This document shows positions 19,319 to 30,304 of a stretch of 64,000 bases of DNA, in pieces. A program made the translations under genes and the position numbers. Source of the stretch: Rhodovibrio sodomensis (GTDB taxonomy: Bacteria > Pseudomonadota > Alphaproteobacteria > Kiloniellales > Rhodovibrionaceae). How positions within the stretch are numbered: the stretch's first letter is position 1; each line of letters begins with the position of its first letter. The DNA lies in NCBI RefSeq assembly GCF_016583645.1, contig NZ_NRRL01000006.1, forward strand, positions 1-64,000, given 5' to 3'. The notes beneath the pieces are model-generated. The model saw only the letters and a list, made by a program, of their open reading frames with translations, made no database searches and was not told where the DNA came from.

Positions 19319-21436
19319 ATGTGGCCCGCGCCGGAGTCCTTCCTGCCGCTCGTGCTGGCGGTCACCTTCTTCGTGATCCTCGCTCCCGCGTTTCCCCGGG
19401 ACAACACCACCTGCCGGTACATCGTCGTCTCCGCCCTAGCCGGCGTGCTGGCCTTCTATCTCGGCTGGCGCTTTCCTGTGACCGTCCTTCCGGCGGACCT
19501 GGCGACCCTCGAGGGGTTCTGGGTGTGGCTGGTCTTCGGCATCGAGATGCTGGCGATCCTCGACGGCGCGCTGCTCTACGCCACCCTGCTGCGGCGGACC
19601 GACCGCTCGGCCGAGGCCGACCAGCACGAGGCGCGGCTGCGGCGCCTGCCGGTCGCGGCCCTGCCGACCGTCGACGTCTACATCCCGACCTACGACGAGG
19701 GCCTGGACGTCCTGGAGAAGACGATCGTGGGCGCCCTCGGGATCGACTGGCCGGCAAACAAGCTGCGCGTCTGGGTGCTCGACGATAAGCGCCGGCCCTG
19801 GCTGCGCGAGTTCTGCGCGCGCAAGGGTGCCGGCTACCTCACGCGCCCGGACAACGCGCACGCGAAGGCCGGCAACATCAACGCCGCCCTGAAGCGTACC
19901 GACGGCGAATTCGTTGCGATCTTCGACGCCGACTTCATCCCCAAGCGCACCTTCCTCTACCGGATGATGGGATTCTTTGCCGACCCGAAGATCGGGATCG
20001 TCCAGGCGCCGCACAACTTCTTCAACAACGACCCGATGCAGGCGAACCTCGCCCTGCGCCGGACCCTGCCCGACGACCAGCGGCTGTTCTTCGACCAGAT
20101 CATGGCCGGGCGCGACGGCTGGGACACCGCCTTCTGCTGCGGCTCCAACTCGATCACCCGACGTGCGGCCCTGGATGCCGTCGGCGGCGCACTGCCGACC
20201 GACAGCATCACAGAGGACATGCTGCTGACCCTGGCGATGCTGCGCGCCGGCTACATCACCCGCTACCTGAACGAAAAGCTGGCGACTGGTCTGGCGCCCG
20301 AGAGCCTGGACGCGTTCTTCGTGCAGCGGGCCCGCTGGGCGCGTGGCGCCCTGCAGATCCTGTACCTGAAGAAGGGCCCGTTCGGCCCCGGACTGCCGCT
20401 GATGAAGCGTCTTCTGTTCCTGCCGACCCACTGGGTGACGCAGTCGCTTTGCCACGTCTCGGCCCTGATCGTGCCAGCCGTCTTTCTGCTGACCGGCCTG
20501 CTCCCGCTGGTCAACGCGGACGTCGACTCGGTGATTCTTTACCAGATGCCGGCGATCGTCGCGATGATGGCGGCCATGCGCTTCTTCGCTCCGGGCCAGT
20601 ACTTCCCCCTGGCCTCCAGTGTCCTGGGTGGCCTGCAGGCCTTCCGCTTGCTCCCGACAGTTTTACAGACCCTGGTGCGTCCACATGGCCACCTGTTCAA
20701 AGTGACGCCGAAAGGTGCGGCCGCCCGACAGGCCGGCTACGACCGGATAACCGTCATGATGGCCATCATCCTCGGCGGCTTGACCCTGACCGGCCTGCTG
20801 CTCAACGCGCATCCCGGTACACGCATCGTGGAGAGCGGCGCGCTAATCCCGATCGTCGCGTTCTGGAGCTCCTTCAATCTTCTGGTGCTGCTGCTGATCG
20901 CCATGACTGCTTTCTCGGCACCCGCCCGCCGGGCCGAGGAGCGATTCTATCTCTACGAACCGGCCCAGGTTCGGGCGCAGGGAGAAGGAGCGCGGACCGC
21001 GACGCTACTCGATCTCTCCCTGTCTGGCGCGCAGGTCGCCCTGGAGACCGCCGACGATCACGCAAAGGGCGCGTGGCTGTGGCTTGAGATCGCTGACGTC
21101 GGCGAGGTCCCAGCGGAGGTAGTGCGCGCCGGCGCGGACCGGCTCGGATTGCGCTTCTACCTGCCCGAGGCCGTCCGGCGCGATCGTCTGATCCGCAAGC
21201 TGTTCACCGCCGGCCTCGACAACGCCACCCGGAACGAGGACGGCTGGGCGATCGCGCTCGGCATGCTTGCCAGAATTTTCGGTCCCGACCCGATCGGCGG
21301 CCCGGCGCGCCCCGCGCCAGCCAGCGAGCCCCCGCTCTGGGTTAGGGCCGCGATGGACTCCAGCCTCGGCACACGGTCCGGTCCTCAGCCGAGCAACACC
21401 GATCCCGCCAGCGACGTCGACCGCCTGGTCGCCTGA
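19319..21436 (+). CDS. Processive family-2 glycosyltransferase with PilZ domain
   Basis: 705 residues. N-terminal TM segments precede a GT2 domain with VYIPTYDEGLDV, VLDDKRRP, the DAD metal motif (IFDADFIP), TED (SITEDMLL) and QRARW, the processive-synthase signature. Four or more TM helices follow. A cytoplasmic PilZ domain then has RRAEER (RxxxR) and DLSLSG (DxSxxG), so c-di-GMP should activate it. It resembles BcsA and curdlan/alginate synthases; the polymer cannot be named. No BcsB/BcsZ genes follow. ATG 19319 is preferred over the overlapping TTG at 19301. Confidence 0.88.
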   Translation: MWPAPESFLPLVLAVTFFVILAPAFPRDNTTCRYIVVSALAGVLAFYLGWRFPVTVLPADLATLEGFWVWLVFGIEMLAILDGALLYATLLRRTDRSAEADQHEARLRRLPVAALPTVDVYIPTYDEGLDVLEKTIVGALGIDWPANKLRVWVLDDKRRPWLREFCARKGAGYLTRPDNAHAKAGNINAALKRTDGEFVAIFDADFIPKRTFLYRMMGFFADPKIGIVQAPHNFFNNDPMQANLALRRTLPDDQRLFFDQIMAGRDGWDTAFCCGSNSITRRAALDAVGGALPTDSITEDMLLTLAMLRAGYITRYLNEKLATGLAPESLDAFFVQRARWARGALQILYLKKGPFGPGLPLMKRLLFLPTHWVTQSLCHVSALIVPAVFLLTGLLPLVNADVDSVILYQMPAIVAMMAAMRFFAPGQYFPLASSVLGGLQAFRLLPTVLQTLVRPHGHLFKVTPKGAAARQAGYDRITVMMAIILGGLTLTGLLLNAHPGTRIVESGALIPIVAFWSSFNLLVLLLIAMTAFSAPARRAEERFYLYEPAQVRAQGEGARTATLLDLSLSGAQVALETADDHAKGAWLWLEIADVGEVPAEVVRAGADRLGLRFYLPEAVRRDRLIRKLFTAGLDNATRNEDGWAIALGMLARIFGPDPIGGPARPAPASEPPLWVRAAMDSSLGTRSGPQPSNTDPASDVDRLVA

Positions 21437-21524
21437 GAGGTTCCCGGATCACGGCGCGAGACGGGCCACCACCTACATCGGTGCGCGCCGCAGTGCGCCC
21501 CGTTGCCCCGCAGGAGAAAACGTC

Positions 21525-22058
21525 ATGGCTACCCTGCTCGCCGTCTACGCCGGAAGTCGGTTGATCGGCCGCTGCGACGCCCGTTGTTACGAAGCCAAGT
21601 CCCACAGCTGCAAGTGCGTCTGCTTTGGCGCCAACCATGGGGCCGGCTACGACCGCGCGCTCCGACAGACCCAGCAAAACGCCGAGCGCTGGCTGGCACG
21701 TTATCTGGAGAAGGAAGGACTGGACCCGAAGGATGCCATCGCCACGGGCCGGGGCCTCACCCAGCTCGAGATGGATCTCGCCGACAGCGGCGCGCCCTCT
21801 TCGACACCTGCCCTATCAGGCGTCGCCAGCGGGTCGTTCTGGACCGTCTACGAGCACCCCAGCGACCTGTCGAGCGCCTACGCAGCCCGCCGTTGGCGGG
21901 CTCGCGACGGGCGCCTGCAGCGCACAGACGAGCTGATCTGCGCCCAGACACTAGGCGAGCTCCGCGCGCGCCTACCCGAGGGCCTTGTGCATCGTACGCG
22001 CGGCCCCGGCGACCCGGCGAACGTGCTTGAGGTCTGGACTGCGGCTGAACGGGCCTGA
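21525..22058 (+). CDS. Cys-rich hypothetical protein
   Basis: 177 residues. GCAGGAG precedes ATG 21525. The N-terminus has CDARCYEAKSHSCKCVCFG with Cys at 17, 21, 29, 31 and 33, followed by NHG. This looks like a metal-binding knuckle of a kind I associate with short phage and plasmid proteins. The remainder is soluble and unrecognised. It lies 90 bp before gyrA. Confidence 0.65.
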   Translation: MATLLAVYAGSRLIGRCDARCYEAKSHSCKCVCFGANHGAGYDRALRQTQQNAERWLARYLEKEGLDPKDAIATGRGLTQLEMDLADSGAPSSTPALSGVASGSFWTVYEHPSDLSSAYAARRWRARDGRLQRTDELICAQTLGELRARLPEGLVHRTRGPGDPANVLEVWTAAERA

Positions 22059-22088
22059 CCCCAGTAGATTGCGGGCCGCGCGGACGGC

Positions 22089-22115
22089 CCTCGGCGCTGA
22101 AGCGACCCCATTTCC
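22089..22115 (+). promoter_or_regulatory. Core-only promoter-like element before gyrA
   Basis: The core GCGA-CCCCATTTCC matches well and is 39 bp before the ATG. The upstream box (CCTCGG) is poor. Confidence 0.4.
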
Positions 22116-22148
22116 CCGGTACAGGAACCGACAATCCCGGAGATCGAC

Positions 22149-24836
<2,688 letters not shown>

Positions 24837-24869
24837 CCGCTGCCGCCACTCACCGATCCCAACTCACGG

Positions 24870-24896
24870 TCGGCCCGGATCTCGGGTCCGGGCCGA
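24870..24896. terminator. Hairpin after gyrA
   Basis: A perfect 10-bp stem TCGGCCCGGA / TCCGGGCCGA with a 7-nt loop lies 34 bp after gyrA, without a T-run. The rest of 24837-25061 is empty. Confidence 0.5.
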
Positions 24897-25061
24897 CGCC
24901 TGCGATTGGCCTTGCGTGATCGGGCTGAAACCGACCGAGCTGCACCCGTGCGTTGTCGGATGCCCCTGGGGTGAGACCCTCAACGCATGCCTGCCTGGGG
25001 CGTGTGTGCTCCGAACGCTGCCCTCTCGATCGCTGGGTCAGCACGGCACGACGGCCGGGGC

Positions 25062-25772
25062 CTAGCACGCCTCGCGGCGATCTTTCAGCGTACCCGGAAC
25101 AGCCGTTCGCAGCATGTAACCCTTGCCCCAGCTGGTCTCGATTCCGCTCTCCCCCTGAAGCGCCGCCTCGAGCTTCCGCCGGACCTTGTGCACGAAGATA
25201 TCGATCACCTTGATGTCCGGGCTTTCCTCAAGCGGGTAGAGCGAGTCCAGCAGGGTCTCCCGGTCGACCACCGCGTTTGCCCGCATCGCCAGCGCTCGCA
25301 GGACCTGATATTCCCGCTGGCTGAGGCCGACATCCTTGTCGTCGACCCGCACGTCCCGCCGCTCGAGGTCGATCCGCAAGCGCCCGCACTCCAGCACCGG
25401 TGCTGCATGTCCGTGCCGCCGCCGGATCAGCGTCAGCAGCCGCGCCCGCAGTTCCTGCCGGTTAAATGGCTTGGGCAGGAAGTCATCGGCGCCCGCGTGC
25501 AGCGCCCGTACGCGCTCCTCGACCTCGCCGAGCTCAGAGATCACCAGGATCGGCGTGGTCTTGCCGGACCGCCGGATTTCACGCACCACGTCGATCCCGG
25601 AGCGGTCGGGAAAGCGCACATCCAGGATGATCGCCTCATACTGCTCCTGGCGGCCCAGGTCAGCTGCGTCCTGACCGGTCTCCACGGTCTCGACAACCCA
25701 TTGGTCACGCTTCAGGACAAGCTTGAGGGCATGGATAACCGACGAGTCATCGTCGGCGATGAGGATGCGCAT
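25062..25772 (-). CDS. CtrA-like OmpR-family response regulator
   Basis: 236 residues. The receiver (1-115) has DDD, phosphoacceptor Asp in IILDVRFPD, and KPF. The C-terminal winged helix has RRRHGHA, LSQREYQVLRALAMR, ESPDIKVIDIFVHKVRRKLE and IETSWGKGYMLR. These blocks follow CtrA, the alphaproteobacterial cell-cycle regulator, more than a generic OmpR protein. Several usual CtrA positions differ, so it is probably a paralogue. The start at 25772 (MRILIADDD) matches CtrA; a longer frame opens at 25808. It shares the window with CcrM and GapR. Confidence 0.8.
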   Translation of the reverse strand: MRILIADDDSSVIHALKLVLKRDQWVVETVETGQDAADLGRQEQYEAIILDVRFPDRSGIDVVREIRRSGKTTPILVISELGEVEERVRALHAGADDFLPKPFNRQELRARLLTLIRRRHGHAAPVLECGRLRIDLERRDVRVDDKDVGLSQREYQVLRALAMRANAVVDRETLLDSLYPLEESPDIKVIDIFVHKVRRKLEAALQGESGIETSWGKGYMLRTAVPGTLKDRREAC

Positions 25773-25896
25773 TCCGCCTCGCTGCCAGCAGGGTCGGGAC
25801 CGGAACACGAATAAGTCCCCTCACCCATGTGAAGCAAGACTTTCGTGTCTATTTCTGAGCGGAAGAGACCGAAAATGTGGCGACAGTACGGTCAAT

Positions 25897-26814
25897 CTAA
25901 TCCGAAAGACCGCGTACCTGCATCTCGACCCGGTTAAGGAAAGCTGCGACCGCGCCAGGTGCCGCCGGCCTGGCTCGAAGGCTCTCGAGCTCGACGGGCA
26001 CGACCGCATCGGCTTCCAGGCGCACCAGATCGCGGGATATCCGCGCAGCCTCGACCCCGTCCTGAAGTCGCGCGCGCAGCGCCGACGGTGGCAAAGTCTC
26101 CAGGTTGGCGAGGATCGCATCCAGGTCGCCGAACTGCCGGATCAGCTTGGCGGCGCCCTTTACCCCGATCCCGCGCACACCAGGGACTCCATCGGTCGGA
26201 TCGCCGGCCAGCGCCTGGAGATCGACCACCTTTTCCGGCCCCACGCCCAGCTTCGCCTCGACCTCGGCCGCCCGGATCACGCGTTTGGTCTGGGGGTGGT
26301 AGATGGAGACCTCCGGCCCGACCAGCTGCATCAGGTCCTTGTCGCTGGAGACGATCGTCACCTTCAGGCCCGCCTCGACCGCCTGCCGGGCGTAGGTGGC
26401 GATCACGTCATCCGCCTCGTAACCGGGGGCCTCGACCCAGCTTACCCCGAACGCCTCGCTGGCCTGCCGGATCAGCGGTTGCTGCGCCACCAAGTCCGCT
26501 GGCTTCTCGGAGCGATTCGCCTTGTAGGCCGGGTAGATGGCGTGCCGGAAGGTCTCGCCCTCAGGGTCGAACACCACCGCGATATGGCTGGCGCGCGCCC
26601 GGCGCACGATCGGCACCAGCAGGTGCTGTATGAACCCGGTTACCGCGTTGACCGGCGTGCCATCCGCGAGATGACGCGGCGGCACGACGCTGAAAGCGCG
26701 CCAGAGATACCCTGAACCGTCGACCAGGACCAATCTGCCCTTCCCCGGTCCCTGCGGCGCGGCTGACGCTGCACGCGCCGCCGCGGGCGACGCGACGGCG
26801 GCGCCGTCCGGCAT
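25897..26814 (-). CDS. Stand-alone 5'-3' exonuclease (PolA N-terminal-domain type)
   Basis: 305 residues, only the 5' nuclease domain of Pol I. Metal and DNA motifs are VDGSGYLWRAF, AYKANR, EADDVIATYA, SSDKDLMQLV and DPTDGVPGVRGIGVKGA (helix-hairpin-helix). It would remove RNA primers or flaps. A polymerase domain is absent. Stand-alone forms occur in phages and some bacteria. Two starts are possible: ATG 26838 or ATG 26814. The second is chosen because the upstream promoter-like core then sits 35 bp away, as in other genes here. Confidence 0.88.
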   Translation of the reverse strand: MPDGAAVASPAAARAASAAPQGPGKGRLVLVDGSGYLWRAFSVVPPRHLADGTPVNAVTGFIQHLLVPIVRRARASHIAVVFDPEGETFRHAIYPAYKANRSEKPADLVAQQPLIRQASEAFGVSWVEAPGYEADDVIATYARQAVEAGLKVTIVSSDKDLMQLVGPEVSIYHPQTKRVIRAAEVEAKLGVGPEKVVDLQALAGDPTDGVPGVRGIGVKGAAKLIRQFGDLDAILANLETLPPSALRARLQDGVEAARISRDLVRLEADAVVPVELESLRARPAAPGAVAAFLNRVEMQVRGLSD

Positions 26815-26843
26815 GGTGGTTGTTGCCTCGGTCATCATGTCCA

Positions 26844-26871
26844 GGAAATGTGATCGCCCGACGATTTATGG
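26844..26871 (-). promoter_or_regulatory. Bipartite promoter-like element before exonuclease gene
   Basis: On the minus strand: CCATAA, 12 nt ending in GCGA, then TCACATTTCC, one core mismatch. Confidence 0.5.
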
Positions 26872-26885
26872 CCGTCGTCGGCGCG

Positions 26886-27821
26886 TTACCGTTCCTCGAG
26901 CGCCGCCTCGCTACGACGCTGCGGCATCTCAACCACCTTCAGGCTGCCCCGAATCTCGCGCAGGTCGTTCTCCACCGCCCGGCCGAGCGAGGCCTGAGCG
27001 GTGAAGCCACGCGCCTTCAGGGCCTCGCCCACCTTCGTGACGGCCGCCTCGACCTGGACCAGGAACTGCGCGGTGTTGCGGGGCTCCGGGCCACTGTCCT
27101 GGCGCTCACGGATCACCGAACTGACCGCCCGCGCCTGCTGAGCCATGTCGGCATCCTGGCGCCCGAACAGCGAGGCTGCCTCGCTCAGGTAACTGCCCGC
27201 GATCGCAAGCTGCTGCTCGGCGGTTTCATGCCGCACTGGAGCAACCTTCTCGGCGTCGCGCGCGATCAGGCCCGCCAGGTGGCGATGCCGGGCACTACCC
27301 TCGACGAGACGGCGCAGCGGCGTGTTCTCCTGGATCATCTGCGCAAGGCGTTCCGTCCGACGGAGGGCCGCGCTCGCCTGATCCCCGGCCCGACCGGTGG
27401 CATCTACGTCCTCGCGAACCTGCTGATAGGCCAGGACGCGCTGACGGGCCCACTCGGGCACGACCACGTGATCGACGTGCCGCTCGGCCTGCTTGCCGAT
27501 CTCGAACAGGGCCTTGGGATTCTGATCGGCAAGCATGCGGCTCGCCGTCTCGTCGCAGTAGATCTCCAGGGCAGCCTCGCCCCGATCGGTGGCGACATCG
27601 TGGAGGCGCTGGATCTCCTCGGCGCGGTTCGGGTTGCTGCGCTTGGCCGCGTGGATGTGCTCGGGATCATCCAGCCGGTCGGCCGACAGGGTGACGCGCT
27701 CGCCAAACCGGCCGCCGCCCAGCACGCCCGCGAGCGCGCGATCGAGCCGGTCCTGTTCGACGGCATGGTTGTGAATGAGCGATTCTGCCCGGCGCTGCGC
27801 CTTCTCGTCGACGCCCTGCAT
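26886..27821 (-). CDS. Helical protein sharing a C-terminal domain with the pentapeptide protein
   Basis: 311 residues, predicted helical and hydrophilic. ATG 27821 follows GGGGGAGG at 6 nt. The last ~95 residues (from GSYLSEAASLFGRQDAD) align by eye with the C-terminus of the next upstream gene (from GHYLRTSSRFLGRDQEE). Shared spacing includes the G-YL----FGR core, Ala-rich helices and a GR-(V/D)E--L closing helix. The two genes are tandem on the same strand, 242 bp apart, so they may act together. No named family. Confidence 0.7.
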   Translation of the reverse strand: MQGVDEKAQRRAESLIHNHAVEQDRLDRALAGVLGGGRFGERVTLSADRLDDPEHIHAAKRSNPNRAEEIQRLHDVATDRGEAALEIYCDETASRMLADQNPKALFEIGKQAERHVDHVVVPEWARQRVLAYQQVREDVDATGRAGDQASAALRRTERLAQMIQENTPLRRLVEGSARHRHLAGLIARDAEKVAPVRHETAEQQLAIAGSYLSEAASLFGRQDADMAQQARAVSSVIRERQDSGPEPRNTAQFLVQVEAAVTKVGEALKARGFTAQASLGRAVENDLREIRGSLKVVEMPQRRSEAALEER

Positions 27822-27846
27822 GACCGACCTCCCCCTGCAACGGTGT

Positions 27847-27863
27847 GGGCAGGTTGCCTGCCC
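27847..27863. promoter_or_regulatory. Hairpin in leader of the 27821 gene
   Basis: A perfect 7-bp stem GGGCAGG / CCTGCCC with loop TTG lies 26 bp upstream of the start codon. Confidence 0.35.
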
Positions 27864-27914
27864 TAGATGGGGAGGTATCGATCGTGACCGTTTTCGCAAC
27901 ACGATGTACCGACG

Positions 27915-27936
27915 TTGACACCCCCAAGAGTGTCAA
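27915..27936. promoter_or_regulatory. Inverted repeat, possible operator
   Basis: TTGACAC-N8-GTGTCAA, perfect 7-bp arms, lies about 94 bp upstream of the minus-strand gene starting at 27821. Each arm also resembles a -35 TTGACA hexamer. Confidence 0.45.
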
Positions 27937-28063
27937 GCTCGGGGCCCTTCCCCTTCGCTGCGCGCACTGCCCGACTGCCCGCATTTCTCGCCCTCCCCAA
28001 GGCGGTGCTCGCCTTCATCTCGCCGGCCGCCCTCGGCGCCGACGCCCCGTAGCCTCGCGATCG

Positions 28064-30007
28064 TTACCGGGCCTCGTCGCCCTGGACCGCGCGCTGCGGG
28101 CGCATGTCCCGGATCTGCTCTTGCATCTTCGCCAGCCGGCCTTCGAGGTCGCGACCAACCGCAGACAGCCGCGGCACCCCCTCCTTCTCCATCGCGGCCA
28201 GAATGGTCCCCATCGCTTCGCGGGTACGCCCGATCGTGCCCGACATCTGCTGCGGGGCGACCTTGTCCGCCTTGCCGGCGCCCACCTTCTCCAGCACGTT
28301 TGCCGCGCCGATCGCGAGCTTGCGCGCCTCCTCCTGATCGCGGCCCAGGAACCGCGAGGAGGTCCGCAGATAGTGGCCGGCCCGCCGGAGGTTGACGATC
28401 AGGTCATGGCTGGTCAGTCGGCTGAGGCCATCACCCTGGTCCGACTTCAGCCACGAAACCGCCTGGTCATGGCGCGTCTCCCGACGCTCCAGCAAGCGCG
28501 TCGGGAGCGGCTTGTCCCCGTTCACGAGCTCGACTCGGCCCGAGTAGGCGCGGTGAGCAACCGCCTTGTGGTCAGCCCCGAAGGACGTGCCGAAATCGGG
28601 CTTCCCGAGGTTGTACCAGATTGCCTGCATCGAGCCGTCCTGGTTGAACTGATAGAAGCCCGGACCGGTCTCCCGGACGCGCCCCTCGTCGTCCAGCCGA
28701 AGCACGAGAACGGACTTGTCGGTGGCCGCAAGCGCCTCGTTGACCCGCTCCATCGCCCGTCCATCCTCCGCGACGATGACGTGATGCTTGGGTCCGAATA
28801 AAGCCGCCACCCGACCTGCCTTCCGGTCTCCCTGCTTGCCGTTGGCCTCGGCGACGATGCTGTTGATCCGCTTCTCGCTGAGGCCGGTCGTAAAGACGAA
28901 TCGCATGTCGTCCAGCCGGTGGTTCCACTCCGCCAGCGGCACCTTGCCGGCGAGATCGGACACCTTCGGCGCCGAGCGGTTGAACAATGCCTTCTGGGCT
29001 CGGTCGATCACTTCCCGCTTGATCCACGGGGCGACCGAGCGCAGCGCCAGGTTCGCACCTGCCATGACGGCGATACCGACGGTTCCGCGCATCACGCTCT
29101 CGGTCCAGTACTTGGTGGCCTCGGGCGGGATCGCATAGGCCGCCCCGGCCCCGATCGCGCCCGCCACCGCCCAGGTCCCGAAGCGCGACAGCCCGGCCGT
29201 GAAATGCCGCGCCTTCTCGTCGGCCCACATCTCCTTCGGCAGGTCCGTGCAGTCGATGTAGCTGTTCATCTGCACCCGCGCGTCCCGGGCGCGCACACCG
29301 GTCATCTCGACCTCCTTGAAGCGGCACCCCTCCACGCGCGCCTTGGTCAGCACGCTGTCGTCGATCCGCCCCTTGAGCACTGTCGTGCCCACGAACTCGC
29401 ATCCGCGCAGATCCGAGTTCGACATGTCGCTGCGCGCGACGTGCGCGCCGGAGAAAATGCTGCCGCGCATGTGGCTGTTCGACAGCGCGACGAAGTTCAG
29501 TGTCGCACCGGTGAAGTCGCTCTCCCCGAGGGAGACGTGGTGCAGGTCGCAGTCCTCGATCACCGCGTCCCGGAAGTCGCAATCACCACCGCGGACATCC
29601 ACGAGCGCGCTGTCCTTGATGAAGGCGTCGTTGGCACGCATGCCGACCAGGTCTGCACCGGTCATGGCGCAGCCGAACAGCTGCGCGCTGCGCAGGTCGG
29701 TACGCCGCAGGCGGGCCTCCTCCAGCTGCAGATGGTCGAGCATCGCCCCCTTGAGGCTGGTCGACTTCAGCGAGGCGCCGGAGAGATCGCAGGTGCTCAG
29801 CCGGCAGCGGTCGAGCGTCGCGTCATCGAGGCTGGCCCCGCGCAGGCTCGCGCCCGTGAGCTCCAGGCCGGTCAGATCGCATCCGCTGAGGTCTGCGCCA
29901 TCGAGCGAGACGCCGGCCACTATGGCCCGGCGGATCATCTCCTTCATGGCATGGCAGTTCGGATCCTCGAACAGAACCTGGGAGCCATCGACGTTCAGGA
30001 TCTTCAC
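28064..30007 (-). CDS. Membrane-associated pentapeptide-repeat protein
   Basis: 647 residues from GTG 30007 with AGGAG upstream. Residues about 35-250 are pentapeptide repeats (A(D/N)LXX-like: SLDGADLSGCDLTGLELTG and onward), forming a right-handed quadrilateral beta helix. Two hydrophobic segments follow (about 275-300 and 308-330). Then comes a soluble region with VLVLRLDDEGRVRETGPGF and a helical C-terminus related to the next gene downstream. Some pentapeptide proteins (Qnr, MfpA) mimic DNA and bind gyrase. Here the membrane segments make that only a hypothesis, though both gyrase genes are nearby. Confidence 0.82.
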   Translation of the reverse strand: MKILNVDGSQVLFEDPNCHAMKEMIRRAIVAGVSLDGADLSGCDLTGLELTGASLRGASLDDATLDRCRLSTCDLSGASLKSTSLKGAMLDHLQLEEARLRRTDLRSAQLFGCAMTGADLVGMRANDAFIKDSALVDVRGGDCDFRDAVIEDCDLHHVSLGESDFTGATLNFVALSNSHMRGSIFSGAHVARSDMSNSDLRGCEFVGTTVLKGRIDDSVLTKARVEGCRFKEVEMTGVRARDARVQMNSYIDCTDLPKEMWADEKARHFTAGLSRFGTWAVAGAIGAGAAYAIPPEATKYWTESVMRGTVGIAVMAGANLALRSVAPWIKREVIDRAQKALFNRSAPKVSDLAGKVPLAEWNHRLDDMRFVFTTGLSEKRINSIVAEANGKQGDRKAGRVAALFGPKHHVIVAEDGRAMERVNEALAATDKSVLVLRLDDEGRVRETGPGFYQFNQDGSMQAIWYNLGKPDFGTSFGADHKAVAHRAYSGRVELVNGDKPLPTRLLERRETRHDQAVSWLKSDQGDGLSRLTSHDLIVNLRRAGHYLRTSSRFLGRDQEEARKLAIGAANVLEKVGAGKADKVAPQQMSGTIGRTREAMGTILAAMEKEGVPRLSAVGRDLEGRLAKMQEQIRDMRPQRAVQGDEAR

Positions 30008-30221
30008 GGCCCATCTCCTCTCAGGCGGACGCACAACGGGTTATTCGCGAACCAAGTCGCGACGTTCGGGGAGATGGAAGTTTCGCGAGCCGCGTGCCGC
30101 TGATTCGCTTGCGCGATGCCGGCACCGGTTCGCGATTTCGAAAACCAGTCCTTTATAGTCGGAAAATACGCTACCTACGCCGGCGGTTCGGACGAGGTCA
30201 GGGCCTCAGCCTCGTCCAAAC

Positions 30222-30248
30222 CGCCCCCGGCGGAGCGACCCCATCTAC
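30222..30248 (+). promoter_or_regulatory. Core-only promoter-like element before dnaX
   Basis: GCGA-CCCCATCTAC, 62 bp before the dnaX ATG. The upstream box is not convincing. Confidence 0.35.
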
Positions 30249-30304
30249 GCAGAAGAGGCGCGCTAGCCGCGCTTAACCGTCTCAAGACCCAAGCTGGAGC
30301 GATC

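Noticed and set aside
26820..27866. A 348-codon plus-strand frame over 26.8-27.9 kb
   Set aside because: It is antisense to a gene with a strong ribosome site and to the exonuclease start; the translation has no domain.
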